A DNA stretch of 23,234 nucleotides. It comes from Spirogloea muscicola. Taxonomy: Eukaryota > Streptophyta > Zygnematophyceae > Spirogloeales > Spirogloeaceae. Shown here piece after piece: positions 14,003-23,234 of this stretch. The translations under genes were made by a program, and so were the position numbers. The DNA lies in assembly GCA_009602725.1 (NCBI GenBank), contig WELB01000224.1, positions 179,682 through 202,915 on the forward strand. The letters run 5' to 3'. The notes below the pieces were generated by a model, which saw nothing but the letters and a program-made list of their open reading frames with translations, did not search any database and was not told the origin of the DNA. Within the stretch, counting starts at the first letter, position 1. Each line of letters opens with the position of its first letter.

Positions 14003-17000
14003 GTACTTTCACCATGCCTTTTCATTTAGAAATGATCTGCAAGAGAAGGACTGGCACAGAACCAAGCCAGTTACTATGCTGCAATGTATGCTGCAACGCA
14101 TATATTTGGGTGAAGAAGTATCTTCACCCCAAGTGCCATTCTGCTGCTTCTCTTCTAAGGTACTGGGATCTCTTATCACTCACACGGGTTCCACTTCACA
14201 AGGCCAAGTTGAAGGTGCCTTGGATGTCCTGTCAATGCTGGCAAGGAAGTGCCCTCAGGAACTCCTCCCTTTTGCTCCATTTATTAATGGCATCTTAGAC
14301 TACCTGGATAGCTACAACTGCAAACAACTCGAGAAGGTAAATCCTGAAGATGTCTATTAGCAGTAGACAAGTACATTTTAAGCTCTTAACAAATACATAA
14401 TAAGCTCTAGCATGTCAAATCAACCTTACACCAGTATCTGCAAGCAATAGATCAACTTCATCTTTTTGCAAGCATAAAGCTAGCCACCCCAAACCTTCTC
14501 CATCCCTTAGCTCATCCCGCAGTTTCACATTCTTGACAGCTTGACAGAGCAGCTCATGACAATTAAAGCTGTTGATGTCAGGTGTATGACCTTTTCTGCA
14601 CCCTAGCTGTAGCTGCCAAGAAGTATAGCAGCAACAAGAGTGGGGGTTCAGTCATGGACGATGTGATGATGTTGATCAGCAAGCAGAGTGTTAGTGTCAA
14701 CTGCAAATATCAGAAATTGAGCATACTAGGCACACTTGGACTGCTCTGTTATCGTGGAGCAGAGGTTTCTTGCTTTGATGTGGAGGAGACAGGAAATAGA
14801 GGAGTCAGTTCCAAGCTTATACCCTCTTGTGCGCTTGCATTGTAAGCATTTACAGGGATGCAAGTACTAGTGCAGTCTCCGAGCTTGCAAATGTATCGGC
14901 CCACTGCATGACACCAAGTGCGTGCATTGGTCCTAGACTAGGCTATGTAGCAAGACTTGGCGATAGTCAATTGTGGAGCGGATTACGATGTAGATGTCCT
15001 GATTGTGATGGTGATTTTGTGTGGGCTCAGGTATCTGAGCCACGATCTGAGACTACGCAGCTCCTGCAGATCCTCGCAGCATCACTCTCTCTTTCTCCGC
15101 CAGTGCAGATCTTCCTCTTCGATGGGCTTGCAAGGGTTGTGGCTGGTGGCGAATGTGATGCAGGCCTGATCAGATGGCAAGTACCAGATGATCAATAGAC
15201 TGATGCAGTAAACAGACAATCATCTGTGCTATGCTTAGATGTCAATTTGCTGGTGACCTTAAGTGAATGCTGCAGCTCATTACAGCTCCCAGTTGTCCAG
15301 GATCCAGAAGAATATGTTGGACTTTGAGGGAGCCTTTCTTGGTAATATGGATGACTATCAGCTTGCGGAAGTGGTCAATGAGGCATGCAACATTGCAGGT
15401 TATACTGCCTCCTCTTGTGCACCTTGCAATGTGCTCATGAAGCATTCACCGTCCTCCAGCAGTTAATACTGACTCGCTAAGCCGAGAGCAGATAGCTGAC
15501 TACTTCTTCTACGACATCTGTGGCTGCAGGGGAACATGTAATGAACTTGGATCACGAAGATACATCGGTCACAGTCAGGATCTTGAGTCTCCTTAGAGAG
15601 GGCCAGACCCACGTTCTTGACACCATGCCTGCTCAAATCCACCTCCTCACAGTGCTTGAAGCTGCAACCAACAAAGGATCCCTTGAAAATGTGGACGCCC
15701 TCCTTGGCTGCCCACTACAACTTCCCCATAGTCAAGTAAGTTCTTCAATTTCAGGAGGATCAGGGCAGCTCGAAAGGCTTGACTTCGGCCTGCCCGTGAC
15801 AGCAATTGATAGTGTGCCTATCATTGATGGCTCGCTTACCCAGGCCTCAGCCTAACAGAAAACAACATGCTCTCCTCTTGCCCAGCTGCTGACTGGAAAG
15901 GGGTGGAGGTCTTTGGGGGAGAAAGAGCAGGAGATTATCTGTCTAGCCTTGTACTATGCTGTAAATTGGTTAAGAGAAGTTATAAACGCATTTGCGTCAC
16001 AGCAAAAGTCCTCTTCTGGAAGAAGCAGTCAAGCTGTTGACACAGATATTTCTGCCAAGCTGTTGAAGCGCATCAGAAATCTTGTGTAAATTCCCATACT
16101 CCACGACTCAGCTTACAATTCATCTTTCTTAGCTGGTATAGCATTTATCTACGCAAGTTCCTGTGACACGACTGCACAAGAGAAAAACCTTGAACTGATC
16201 CATGTCTACTGCTGTCAGGTCCATGGAGCATCTGCTCACGAAGTGCATCGAACATAGCTCTCCCATCGTCCTTCCGCAACTCAATTCCACTGTCAGCAAC
16301 TCTGATGGAGAAATTATCAACTCCAACCTGAATAAGAGGCAAGTCCCTGAGTGTAGGCCTAGGCAGACCAAAGCCAGAAAAAGAAACACTCTAAACGAAA
16401 GTGATGGTCATAGCACCAGCAGTGCTGTCAAGAGCAATGAAAGCCAGAGACAAAGTAGCAGACACCAGGCCAGTGGCACAAATCGAATCAGAGGTGGAGA
16501 GGCGATTCAAAGCCAAGGAGTGACAGTGGAGAACACTGCTGAAAGTCCGAAGGAGGCTGCAAGAATTGAAAGTGTGGAAGAGTCTGCGGCACAAGAGCAT
16601 GGTGATCTGGCTTCTAGTTTGTGCGACATCGAAACAGAAGGCCAGATTGACCTACAGAGCGAGAAGTGGCGGCCTCTGAGCCTTTCGGCTATATCGTTGT
16701 TATCAGCTGGAAATGTAAGATTGTCCATTTCTTTAGTTTCTGCTTTGTCAGGATTTGAGCGACTGTTAACATGCAGTCGGTTGATGACATCCATTGATGA
16801 CATCAATAGGGCTTTATGTGCCGTATTTTGAGTGCTGGAAGCTGTAATGAGCGATCTTTTGTGCATGTCTTTGGCAGAAAAAGGCGTCCCCTGTATACTG
16901 TTGTCCTGACCCCCACGCTCAAGTGAGCTGCTTGCCTACCCACAGTATCATACTTGTCTCCTTTAAGGGTGCTGCTTGCTCAACTGTGTCCAGTCCAAGT

Positions 17001-20000
17001 GGGCTGGTCTCTCTGCGCCACGAGCCCCTCTGATAGAGCCTTCTTCAATGACATTCAATTGACATACATCCGATCGACATTGATTACTGCTGCTGCATTG
17101 CACATTTGCCTGCTGCTATATCTTCAGAGACGTTCTTCTTGTTGTTCATGTTGTTGCCGTCATCAGAAGGAGATGCAAGGGTGCCTGGCAGACTGAGTCA
17201 CACCTTGCATCGTATACCTGCAGCTTCCAGTATACCTGTGTCTGTTGAAGGAACTTGACAGGAAGCTCAGTGACTGTCCTGGCGTTCGAAGGTGGCTAGT
17301 CAGCTCCTCTGTGCAATCTTTGTCAAAGAGCAGGCCCACTCCACCTATGGACGCTGACCCCAGGACGTGCTCCCAGACTCTACTTCAGCTTCAGCCTATG
17401 TTGCCAAGTCTAAGGCGCCACCTCGATTGCGCAGCCTCCACTCTGCAGACTGGTGCGTTGTGTCTAGTTGCCTGACTGAAAGCAAGGCAGAATGCTGGAG
17501 TGAAGAACTCCCCTAAGCTCCCCCAGGATGCGCAGGGACCAGTATAGATTAGCTCCTGAGCAGGAAGGCCATCCTTGCACTCAGAGCCCTTGGAGAAGTC
17601 AATCTGTTCTGCAGTATGGAGAATCTACACTGACATTTGCAATGTGAGCGTCAATGTACTTGCAGTAAAAGCTTCAGATGATGACTCTTGTGGTCATCAC
17701 TGGCACAATGCTTGTGTGGAGGCGCACACGTATGCTGCATGTAGGCTACACCCTTCTCCAACAGCTACCCCAGAAGAAGTCATTGCTACAATCTTCCGAT
17801 GCATCTCAAAGGTTGCACCTCCATATATTTGTGTGCAATATATGCTATAATAGAGGCGGCTGAGCAACTCGACAATTCATAACGGGACATGTAGCTACTC
17901 AATCTGTTGGTTGTCTAATGCCCAACTTGTTGTGAAGCAAGCAAGACATTTCTGCATACTGTGACAGGCGAAGTAAAATAAGCTACGTAGAAGGGCTTCT
18001 CCTTCACTGCCGTAACCTGAGACTTTCCTGCTGGTGCAGCTTCTTTCCTGCCCTGTAATGAGCAATCCAGCTGGGGAGCCTGTCCTAAGAGCTCTCCTTG
18101 ATGCCTTTGCCTGCGACAAAGATGCAGAAGAAGAAATCATTAGTGAAATTCATCCACCTCCGGTCCCTGGCTCAATGGGGTATGCATTTTGTGGTATGCT
18201 TGGTTATCTGAGAGTCCAGGGTTCGGATGCAGGTACAAATCCCAACCTGGAAAATTGGCTTCTGAGGACTGATGAGATTGAGATTGTCACTCTTTCCAGC
18301 ACTCACTGACCCTTGATTCAGTGGTGCAAATGCTTATGATGTGGCAAACGTGTAGCCCACGTGTTTGTGATGTTTGTGATGCACAATCTGAGCACAATTC
18401 TAAGCTCAAATGTGCAGTTGCAAGTACAAGTTTGGCCACTAAGCTGGAGCTTCTCTCTGCCAGCGAGGCTCTGGGAGATTGTGCGTCATCTTGTGAGAGA
18501 AATGTGAGAGGTGGAGCCAGGTCTCAGAGAAGCAGGAGTGGCTTGGAAAAAGCAACCGGTCTGCGAAGTGTCGTGGGACTCCTTAGGAGCAACCTAGGGT
18601 CTATTGCAGAAGCCATTCTCAAGACGCAGAGGGAAGGAAGTGAAGCTACAGGTGCTTGGAAGGGCAAGGTACTCATCCGGCAATTGTTAACTTGCTGGTA
18701 TGGTAATAAAGCAAGCCATGCACTATGGCAACAAGAGGGTCTCTCATGACTCAATGGCTGCCTTCTGACAGGCCAATGTACTCAGGGTGCTGCTCAGGGT
18801 CTTCATTCGTAACCAGCCTTTGCCTCTCGAGCTTCTGCAAGAGCTCGCAACAAATGTGATGCCCCAGGTAGATTGACTCTCATATAACTGCATTAGCCTG
18901 ACGCCACTTATGTATCCACAATTAGATACATGCAGTTGACATGCTTGTGTCTGCTGTGCATCTTTTCTGGGCCTGTAGCTGTCATTAACAGACACATCTA
19001 CGCTTCTGAGGTAAGCAGGTAACACTAACTCGAGCAAGGCAAGGCTGCGCGGACGAGCTGGAGGCTTACCCAACTCTCTCACGTGCTACCTTCTTGGTGT
19101 GGTATCGGGTTCAGGTAGATAAGCTCTGGTTTGACCTTGAGATTCTTACGGGTGTGGTAGCCTGTCTTGGCTACTAGTTCTTATTGCTCCCCACATCAGC
19201 CAGATCAAGACCCGCTACTACAGCATGTGCAGTTGCTACAGATTGTTACTCTTGAAGACAACACTAAGTCATTCAGGACACCAGAGCCACTCTGCTACTG
19301 AGAAATTGCTACATTTACACTGGTTGCTGAGACACTGTCCTGTGCAGCATGAGGAGGTGCACCATCTTCTCACAAAAGTGGTAAACGGCCACCCACCTGG
19401 CTGGATGCCAATGCATGATACTAACACAACCATACGGCCAACTTGTCATGGTGGTAGCATCAGTGCTCATCAAGAAATGTAGACATAATCTAAAATACAG
19501 ACATTGACGGGTGGATGTACAATTCCTGCAGATAAAGGAGATGGTGACAGCAGGAGAGGCGAAAACGGGGCTAGGAGACGAGACCGTGACAAACTTGCTA
19601 GGAGAGCTCCGTGCCTGCATCTCCATTCATGTGGCACTTGTCCTGCTCACAAGGGCTCATGTGAAGGTGAGGTTCAAGACCGACTCTCAGCTCTTATTGT
19701 CGGGTCCAGGGGCGTACCATACAGTCATCTTTGCTGTGCAAATCCGGTGTTGTCCAAGGCATTCTTTACGTGATAGGCTGAGCACTCCGACATGTAGAGT
19801 AAGTTTGGCAACACATGCAGCATGAGTCTGATATGTGTGGGTTAAAGGTCCTGCTAACGGTTAGGTCGTGTTAACGATGCGAAGTCCTATGAAAGGACAA
19901 GTCAAGAACTTCAAATCGTCTCTTGTGCAGATATCTGCACATGCCATTGCTGTCAAGAGCGTTGGGAATTTTGTCAACACGTTCTTGAAAGGTGCAAGCA

Positions 20001-21102
20001 TCTATTCCTGAAAGCACCACAACAGGCGTCACTGGAATCTACGATATTGTGCAAATGGGTGACATGCCTTATGGGCTCCTATGGGGGTTGACTGACCTGT
20101 AGGGCCACTTGTTTGTGCTGGTCGCAAGACCTCATCCAGACAACTTACACATCTCTGTTACAGGCATGGACTTCCTTGAGACCTACTTCGAGCACCACAA
20201 GGACACCATAAATTTGCTGGTAGACATTGCGTCCTGCCTTCCTAATGGACGAGCAATGTGCAAGATGCAACTTCCAAACAGTGTGCTGTGCATTCTTGCT
20301 TGTGGTCCTGCTGATGCAGGTCAGTTGTACAAAGTACGACCTTTGACTTACCTACAGCACAAAAGCTGCATGCAGGCGCCTCAAGGCCCGCAGTTTAGAC
20401 TTACAAATTGTGGTTGCTTCTGTCAAAATGCAGTTGCGAGACTTGCAAAAGTCAACAAGAACCGTGCAAACTATTTGTAGTGAAGCCAAGGTAGGCTCAC
20501 TGTTGAGCACTTGCAAAACCTGCACATGATGAGCACCACCACTGGGCAGTGTGCTTAGCACACTGCCTGACGATGAGAAGCACGACTCTGCCAAGTTAGT
20601 GAAAGTGTTGTGGAGGGACTTGAAACCCCCTGCCTTACCTACGAACTTGACAAGTCAAGCTGGCCAAGCCAAAAGCAGGAGAAGGAATTTGACAGTTGTT
20701 GTCATCGCTATTCTCCATACAGGGACAGAAGAGCATGCCAATAACAACGAGGATTCCAGCAGTCAAGCGAATCATGGAAAGGTTGCTCTTCAGAGTGAAG
20801 GCAATGTACCATGCCTCATCACATGCAGGTTCCTTTGGGATCGGTGGGTTCCATTTGCAGTCGAGATTCCTCTCCAACATGCTCAATGGCAGTGATGGCA
20901 TTTTATATTTCCCTCGACATTTTATGTTCATCGAGGTGCCAGTTCAGATCTTTTATGCCGCTCCTGTTGAGCAAGTGCAGACCCTGTACTGTCATGCTCA
21001 GGCAATCTCAAGCACAAGGACTTGCAAGGGAGGATCATTTCTTCCCAGCTGCCAAGTAGTCAAGCTGCGGAGGAAGAGGATGCTGCTGAAGAGACTCCGT
21101 GA
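11664..21102 (+). CDS. FANCD2: Fanconi anaemia group D2 protein homologue (about 27 exons)
   Basis: FANCD2 pairs with FANCI as an alpha-solenoid clamp on DNA and is monoubiquitinated during interstrand-crosslink repair in the nucleus (established). Recognition rests on ordered matches along the whole protein: LLEKLPEYLEETND, GILDYLDSYN, CKYQKLSILG, GSLENVDALLGCPL, LALYYAVNWLREVINAF, RPLSLSAISLL, LQKSTRTVQTICSEAK, IPAVKRIMERLLFRVKAM, and near the end GNLKHKDLQGRIISSQ with an acidic tail, stop at 21100. About 1,555 residues, against about 1,450-1,470 in human. Modelled exons: 11664-11698, 11806-12069, 12339-12638, 12957-13115, 13271-13528, 13543-13619, 13669-14002, 14160-14336, 14582-14764, 15031-15180, 15293-15398, 15530-15735, 15886-16085, 16219-16714, 16878-16922, 17224-17452, 17666-17811, 18040-18232, 18322-18668, 18772-18867, 19224-19380, 19532-19666, 19931-19991, 20164-20219, 20434-20490, 20723-20828, 21002-21102. 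Phases chain except at three frame breaks. The 5' start and the 14-nt gap at 13529 are the weakest points. Confidence 0.88.
14160..15180 (+). other. FANCD2: FANCD2 exons with the monoubiquitination-site region
   Basis: 14160-14336 ends GILDYLDSYNCKQLEK, and 14582-14764 reads VMMLISKQSVSVN then CKYQKLSILGTLGLL. Human FANCD2 is ubiquitinated at Lys561 in a stretch reading FKYKLIGIIGA (from memory). Here the matching stretch has lysines at codons 14705-14707 and 14714-14716. In an ungapped alignment the human target lysine falls on Gln with Lys next to it, so the acceptor may have moved by one residue or the alignment needs a gap. Exon 15031-15180 (TTQLLQILAASLSLSP, IFLFDGLARVV) follows in phase 0. 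The donor at 14764 (GAG/GTTTCT) is weak, and a stronger GTAAGC lies at 14842 but gives the wrong phase. Confidence 0.75.
20164..21102 (+). other. FANCD2: FANCD2 C-terminal exons and acidic tail
   Basis: The four final exons encode GMDFLETYFEHHKDTINLL, LRDLQKSTRTVQTICSEAK, GQKSMPITTRIPAVKRIMER and GNLKHKDLQGRIISSQLPSS, ending in a run rich in Glu/Asp/Ala with a TGA at 21100. This order and the GNLK.KDLQG signature are diagnostic of the FANCD2 C-terminus. The last acceptor could be 21001 (CTCAG) or 20980 (GTGCAG); both keep frame and differ by seven residues. An aromatic pair normally found just before GNLK (FW.GNLK in human) is absent with either choice. Confidence 0.8.
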
Positions 21103-21527
21103 ACTGGTCTGTCCGCCACAGACTGCAAGCAGCCTTTTTGCAGCCCAGCAACAGTGCTTGGTATGCAGGCCATGTCAAATGAGTACCTTTGCATGCACGT
21201 GCACTTGGCAAGGCCTGACGAAAAGTTGTGCCTAAGCCCAGCTGCAAAACGGAAACTTCCACATGCTCTCCATCTTCAAGCTCAAGATTTCATGCCCAAG
21301 CGCCCTTCGATCTGTGCCCATGGATCGGAATATATGTGCGCATTTATGTAGTACAGCTTAGGCCAGCGAATCTGCCTGCACCCATGTACCGCTGCTTGCA
21401 CTGGCACCATAACTGGCACCGCGACACCAATGTCTGTTAAAAAGCCTTCAAACAACCCTTTCAGACTTAACTTTGGCAAAACTTGGCGAGAGCAAGCTCT
21501 TCATTGCGCCTCTCTTGCAGACAAATA
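21103..21527. other. Convergent intergenic spacer
   Basis: These 425 bases between the stop codons of FANCD2 (plus) and the GNAT gene (minus) must hold both 3' UTRs. I see no AATAAA signal on either strand that I would trust, no repeat-family match and no coding. Confidence 0.4.
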
Positions 21528-23234
21528 TTAATGGTTCTGAGTGAGGATACCCTCCATGTGTCTTCTCAAGGTCAGCGCCACAGAGAGGGCGGGCGGGGGC
21601 TCGTAGCACCAGCCATTGCTGGTGGTAGATTGCTGTGTCCTACAAGCTCCTCTACTGCCTGGGAAAGGCTGAGTTCCAGGCGGCAAACGCTTCAGGTATG
21701 ACATGGTGGTGGACCCTAGCATGTCGTTGCCAAACCCGCAGCTGGCGAAAAAAGACCTGCAGGTCACAAACTTGTGAGGTACCCTGAGTTGGCAGAGTTT
21801 GAAGGTATCATCAAGTTTGATAGACTGGCAGGAACAGCTGAGGGGCATCTATCAGGGGCACATTGAGGAGGCTGACAGGCACCGCAGCTCCGGCGGACTG
21901 AGGACTGCGATGTCCATGATGCCAGCTCGTGTCAGCTCCCTGCCACGCAAGTGAAGTAGAGCATCAGAGAGTTGAGGAGCTTGCAATTAAATGTGGGTGT
22001 GGGCATAGGGGCATGCTTTCCTCAAGTTTAGGTCTAAGCCTCCGTAGATAGAACGAGAATCCTAGTGTGTGGACAAGTGTTAAGGTGTTACTCCGACGTG
22101 GCCAAAGATTGAAGCTATGAAGCCTAGAGTGTTGAGATGGCAATACTGGTGCACAGATAGCAAGGCAGGTTTTGAGTATCACAATCTGCCCCCGCACCCA
22201 ATAACTCGACGCATCACTCGCTGACCAATGCCCGTCCCCTGCAGCGACGGCGCGACCTGCGGCAGGAAAATGCAGGTAGGCGACTTCGCCATCAGCCACC
22301 AACTCAGAAGTTGCAGGCATCAGCGACCAAAGCTGCAAGCAGCCAGCTCAATGACGCTTCTTTGGCACCCCCTTAAACAGTGACACCTGATCCTGGTTTC
22401 TGTACTTACGACCAAGTCGTAGCAGCCCCGAAGCCTAACCCACTTGAGTGTGTCTCAAGCAGGAATTGGCGCTCACAACAATGTCGTAGATAGAGGCTGT
22501 GAGTGTCGTGTCGGAGGTCGCGCGCCCAAAGCCCACAAGCTTCATGCTGCCAGGCAGGCCCATCGCCATGATGGAATCAAGCCAGCTGCCGTTGGGGGCA
22601 GGGCGAGCCACTGGCAACCCTGCTGCTTCTGCCGCGCTGCCGCCCCTGTCCATGTAGTCCCCACCTGGGATGTCGCCCTTGACGTACATGGACACCACCA
22701 CCGCGCTGCAGCAAGGAAAGCTTCGTCGCGGCCATCAGTAGAGGACACGACGGACAGCGCTGCTCATGCGAGTACGTGGAGCCAGACTGCGAAGCTCGGT
22801 GGTGGTGGTGGTGGCCAGAAGAGCACAGACGACACAGCAACATGAGCCAGCGAGCGACTGAGGGAGCGCTGACTGCCTGTTGTCGAGCGCCCGCTGGAGC
22901 TTCACAAGGTCGACCTGCTGCAAGGCATGTCCTTGTCTGGCACCTGGAGGCGACAGCGGCAGTGGGCCGCCTTCTTGGTCATCAAGGCCCGTCATAAGCA
23001 GTGTACTGAGCATAGCTGACGGTGCTACCCTCAGTGGGAACGCCGGGGCCGTGGAAGACGGCGGGGGCCGACGGGGCAGCCCACCGGGGTGGCGGAAGAG
23101 CTCGCAGCTGTGGCCCGCCGCGCCGAAGAGAGCCGCGAGCTCCGCGACGTGCACGGCGGCGGCGCCCTTGGCCACGAAGAGGTGCGGTGCGGCGGCGGGG
23201 GCCGCGCGGCGGGCGACGGCGCAACGGCTCGGCG
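21528..23234 (-). CDS. GNAT-family N-acetyltransferase, plastid/NSI-like (5' partial)
   Basis: GNAT enzymes transfer acetyl from acetyl-CoA to amino groups; the plant plastid/NSI-type members acetylate protein N-termini and lysines (established). Modelled minus-strand exons: 23234-23029, 22917-22874, 22705-22477, 22256-22198, 21939-21883, 21756-21528. The spliced protein shows an Arg/Ala-rich leader, VHVAELAALFGAAGH (cf. the DEL..LF..VGFP start of plant homologues), VKLQRALDN, KLVGFGRATSDTTLTASIYD, then motif A VAPSLQGTGIGQRVMRRVI with the acetyl-CoA-binding Q-x-x-G-x-G, ELTRAGIMDIAVLSPPEL, and SFFASCGFGNDMLGSTTMSY. Phases of the last three joins agree exactly. The first exon runs off the window. 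The donor at 22874 (GCA/GTCAGC) and the first exon's 3' edge are weak. The C-terminal 50 residues after motif B are unlike anything I recall. Convergent with FANCD2. Confidence 0.75.
22796..22815. repeat. GGT trinucleotide run
   Basis: A short CGGTGGTGGTGGTGGTGG run inside a GNAT intron. The poly-His and poly-Thr readings across it on the minus strand come from this simple repeat, not from an exon. Confidence 0.7.

Noticed and set aside
16129-16866. Minus-strand frames of 86 and 119 codons opposite FANCD2
   Set aside because: They are shadows of the plus-strand exon at 16219-16714, whose Ser/Lys/Arg-rich linker leaves other frames open.
17453-17665. A small exon reading ECWSEELP after a 38-nt intron
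   Set aside because: It meets a stop with no donor. A single 213-nt intron from 17453 to 17665 joins the flanking exons in the correct phase.
22577-22843. Minus-strand frame with HHHHH and another with TTTTT
   Set aside because: These are the GGT simple repeat within a GNAT intron; the GNAT exon lies in a different frame.
1-23234. tRNA, rRNA or organellar genes
   Set aside because: I scanned by eye for tRNA arm motifs and rRNA-like conserved blocks and saw none; a covariance-model search was not possible.

Overview
This is nuclear DNA from a eukaryote, most likely the green (plant/algal) lineage. The genes are split by GT-AG introns. There is a long multi-exon FANCD2, and a GNAT acetyltransferase that resembles plastid/NSI-type plant enzymes behind an Arg/Ala-rich, transit-peptide-like leader. 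The flanks are packed with 3' ends of non-LTR retrotransposons. The lineage call is an inference from these families; I cannot name the species.

Layout. (1) 1-4165 is a repeat bed: 5'-truncated LINE 3' ends on both strands, short hairpin repeats and foldbacks. (2) 4692-6521, minus strand: a three-exon gene for a coiled-coil membrane protein of unknown function, with a GC-rich probable promoter at 6522-6890. (3) 7017-11465 is a second repeat bed with the same families, including the longest LINE tail (7510-8229, minus). (4) 11664-21102, plus strand: a nearly complete FANCD2 gene of about 27 exons and about 1,555 residues. (5) 21528-23234, minus strand, convergent with FANCD2: a GNAT N-acetyltransferase gene whose 5' end runs off the window.

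The most novel signal is a 58-96 bp hairpin repeat present in more than 20 copies. It has a GGCTGG/CCAGCC stem and a conserved pyrimidine-rich lead-in. Four copies are bounded by 8-10 bp direct repeats, and two of these have a matching empty site elsewhere in this window. The element is therefore a mobile unit in its own right, with variable 5' ends and constant 3' ends, which looks like retroposition. Its abundance beside LINE 3' ends suggests, without proving, that it is moved by LINE machinery.

FANCD2 is recognisable from end to end and the splice phases chain together, but the reading frame is disturbed at three places (about 12424, 13529 and 19290). Either the assembly carries single-base errors, or this copy has begun to decay, or one break is an abnormally short 14-nt intron. 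FANCD2 acts in interstrand-crosslink repair, while the two neighbouring genes have no evident link to that pathway. Exon boundaries were derived by hand from splice consensus, phase and remembered family patterns, and should be read as models.
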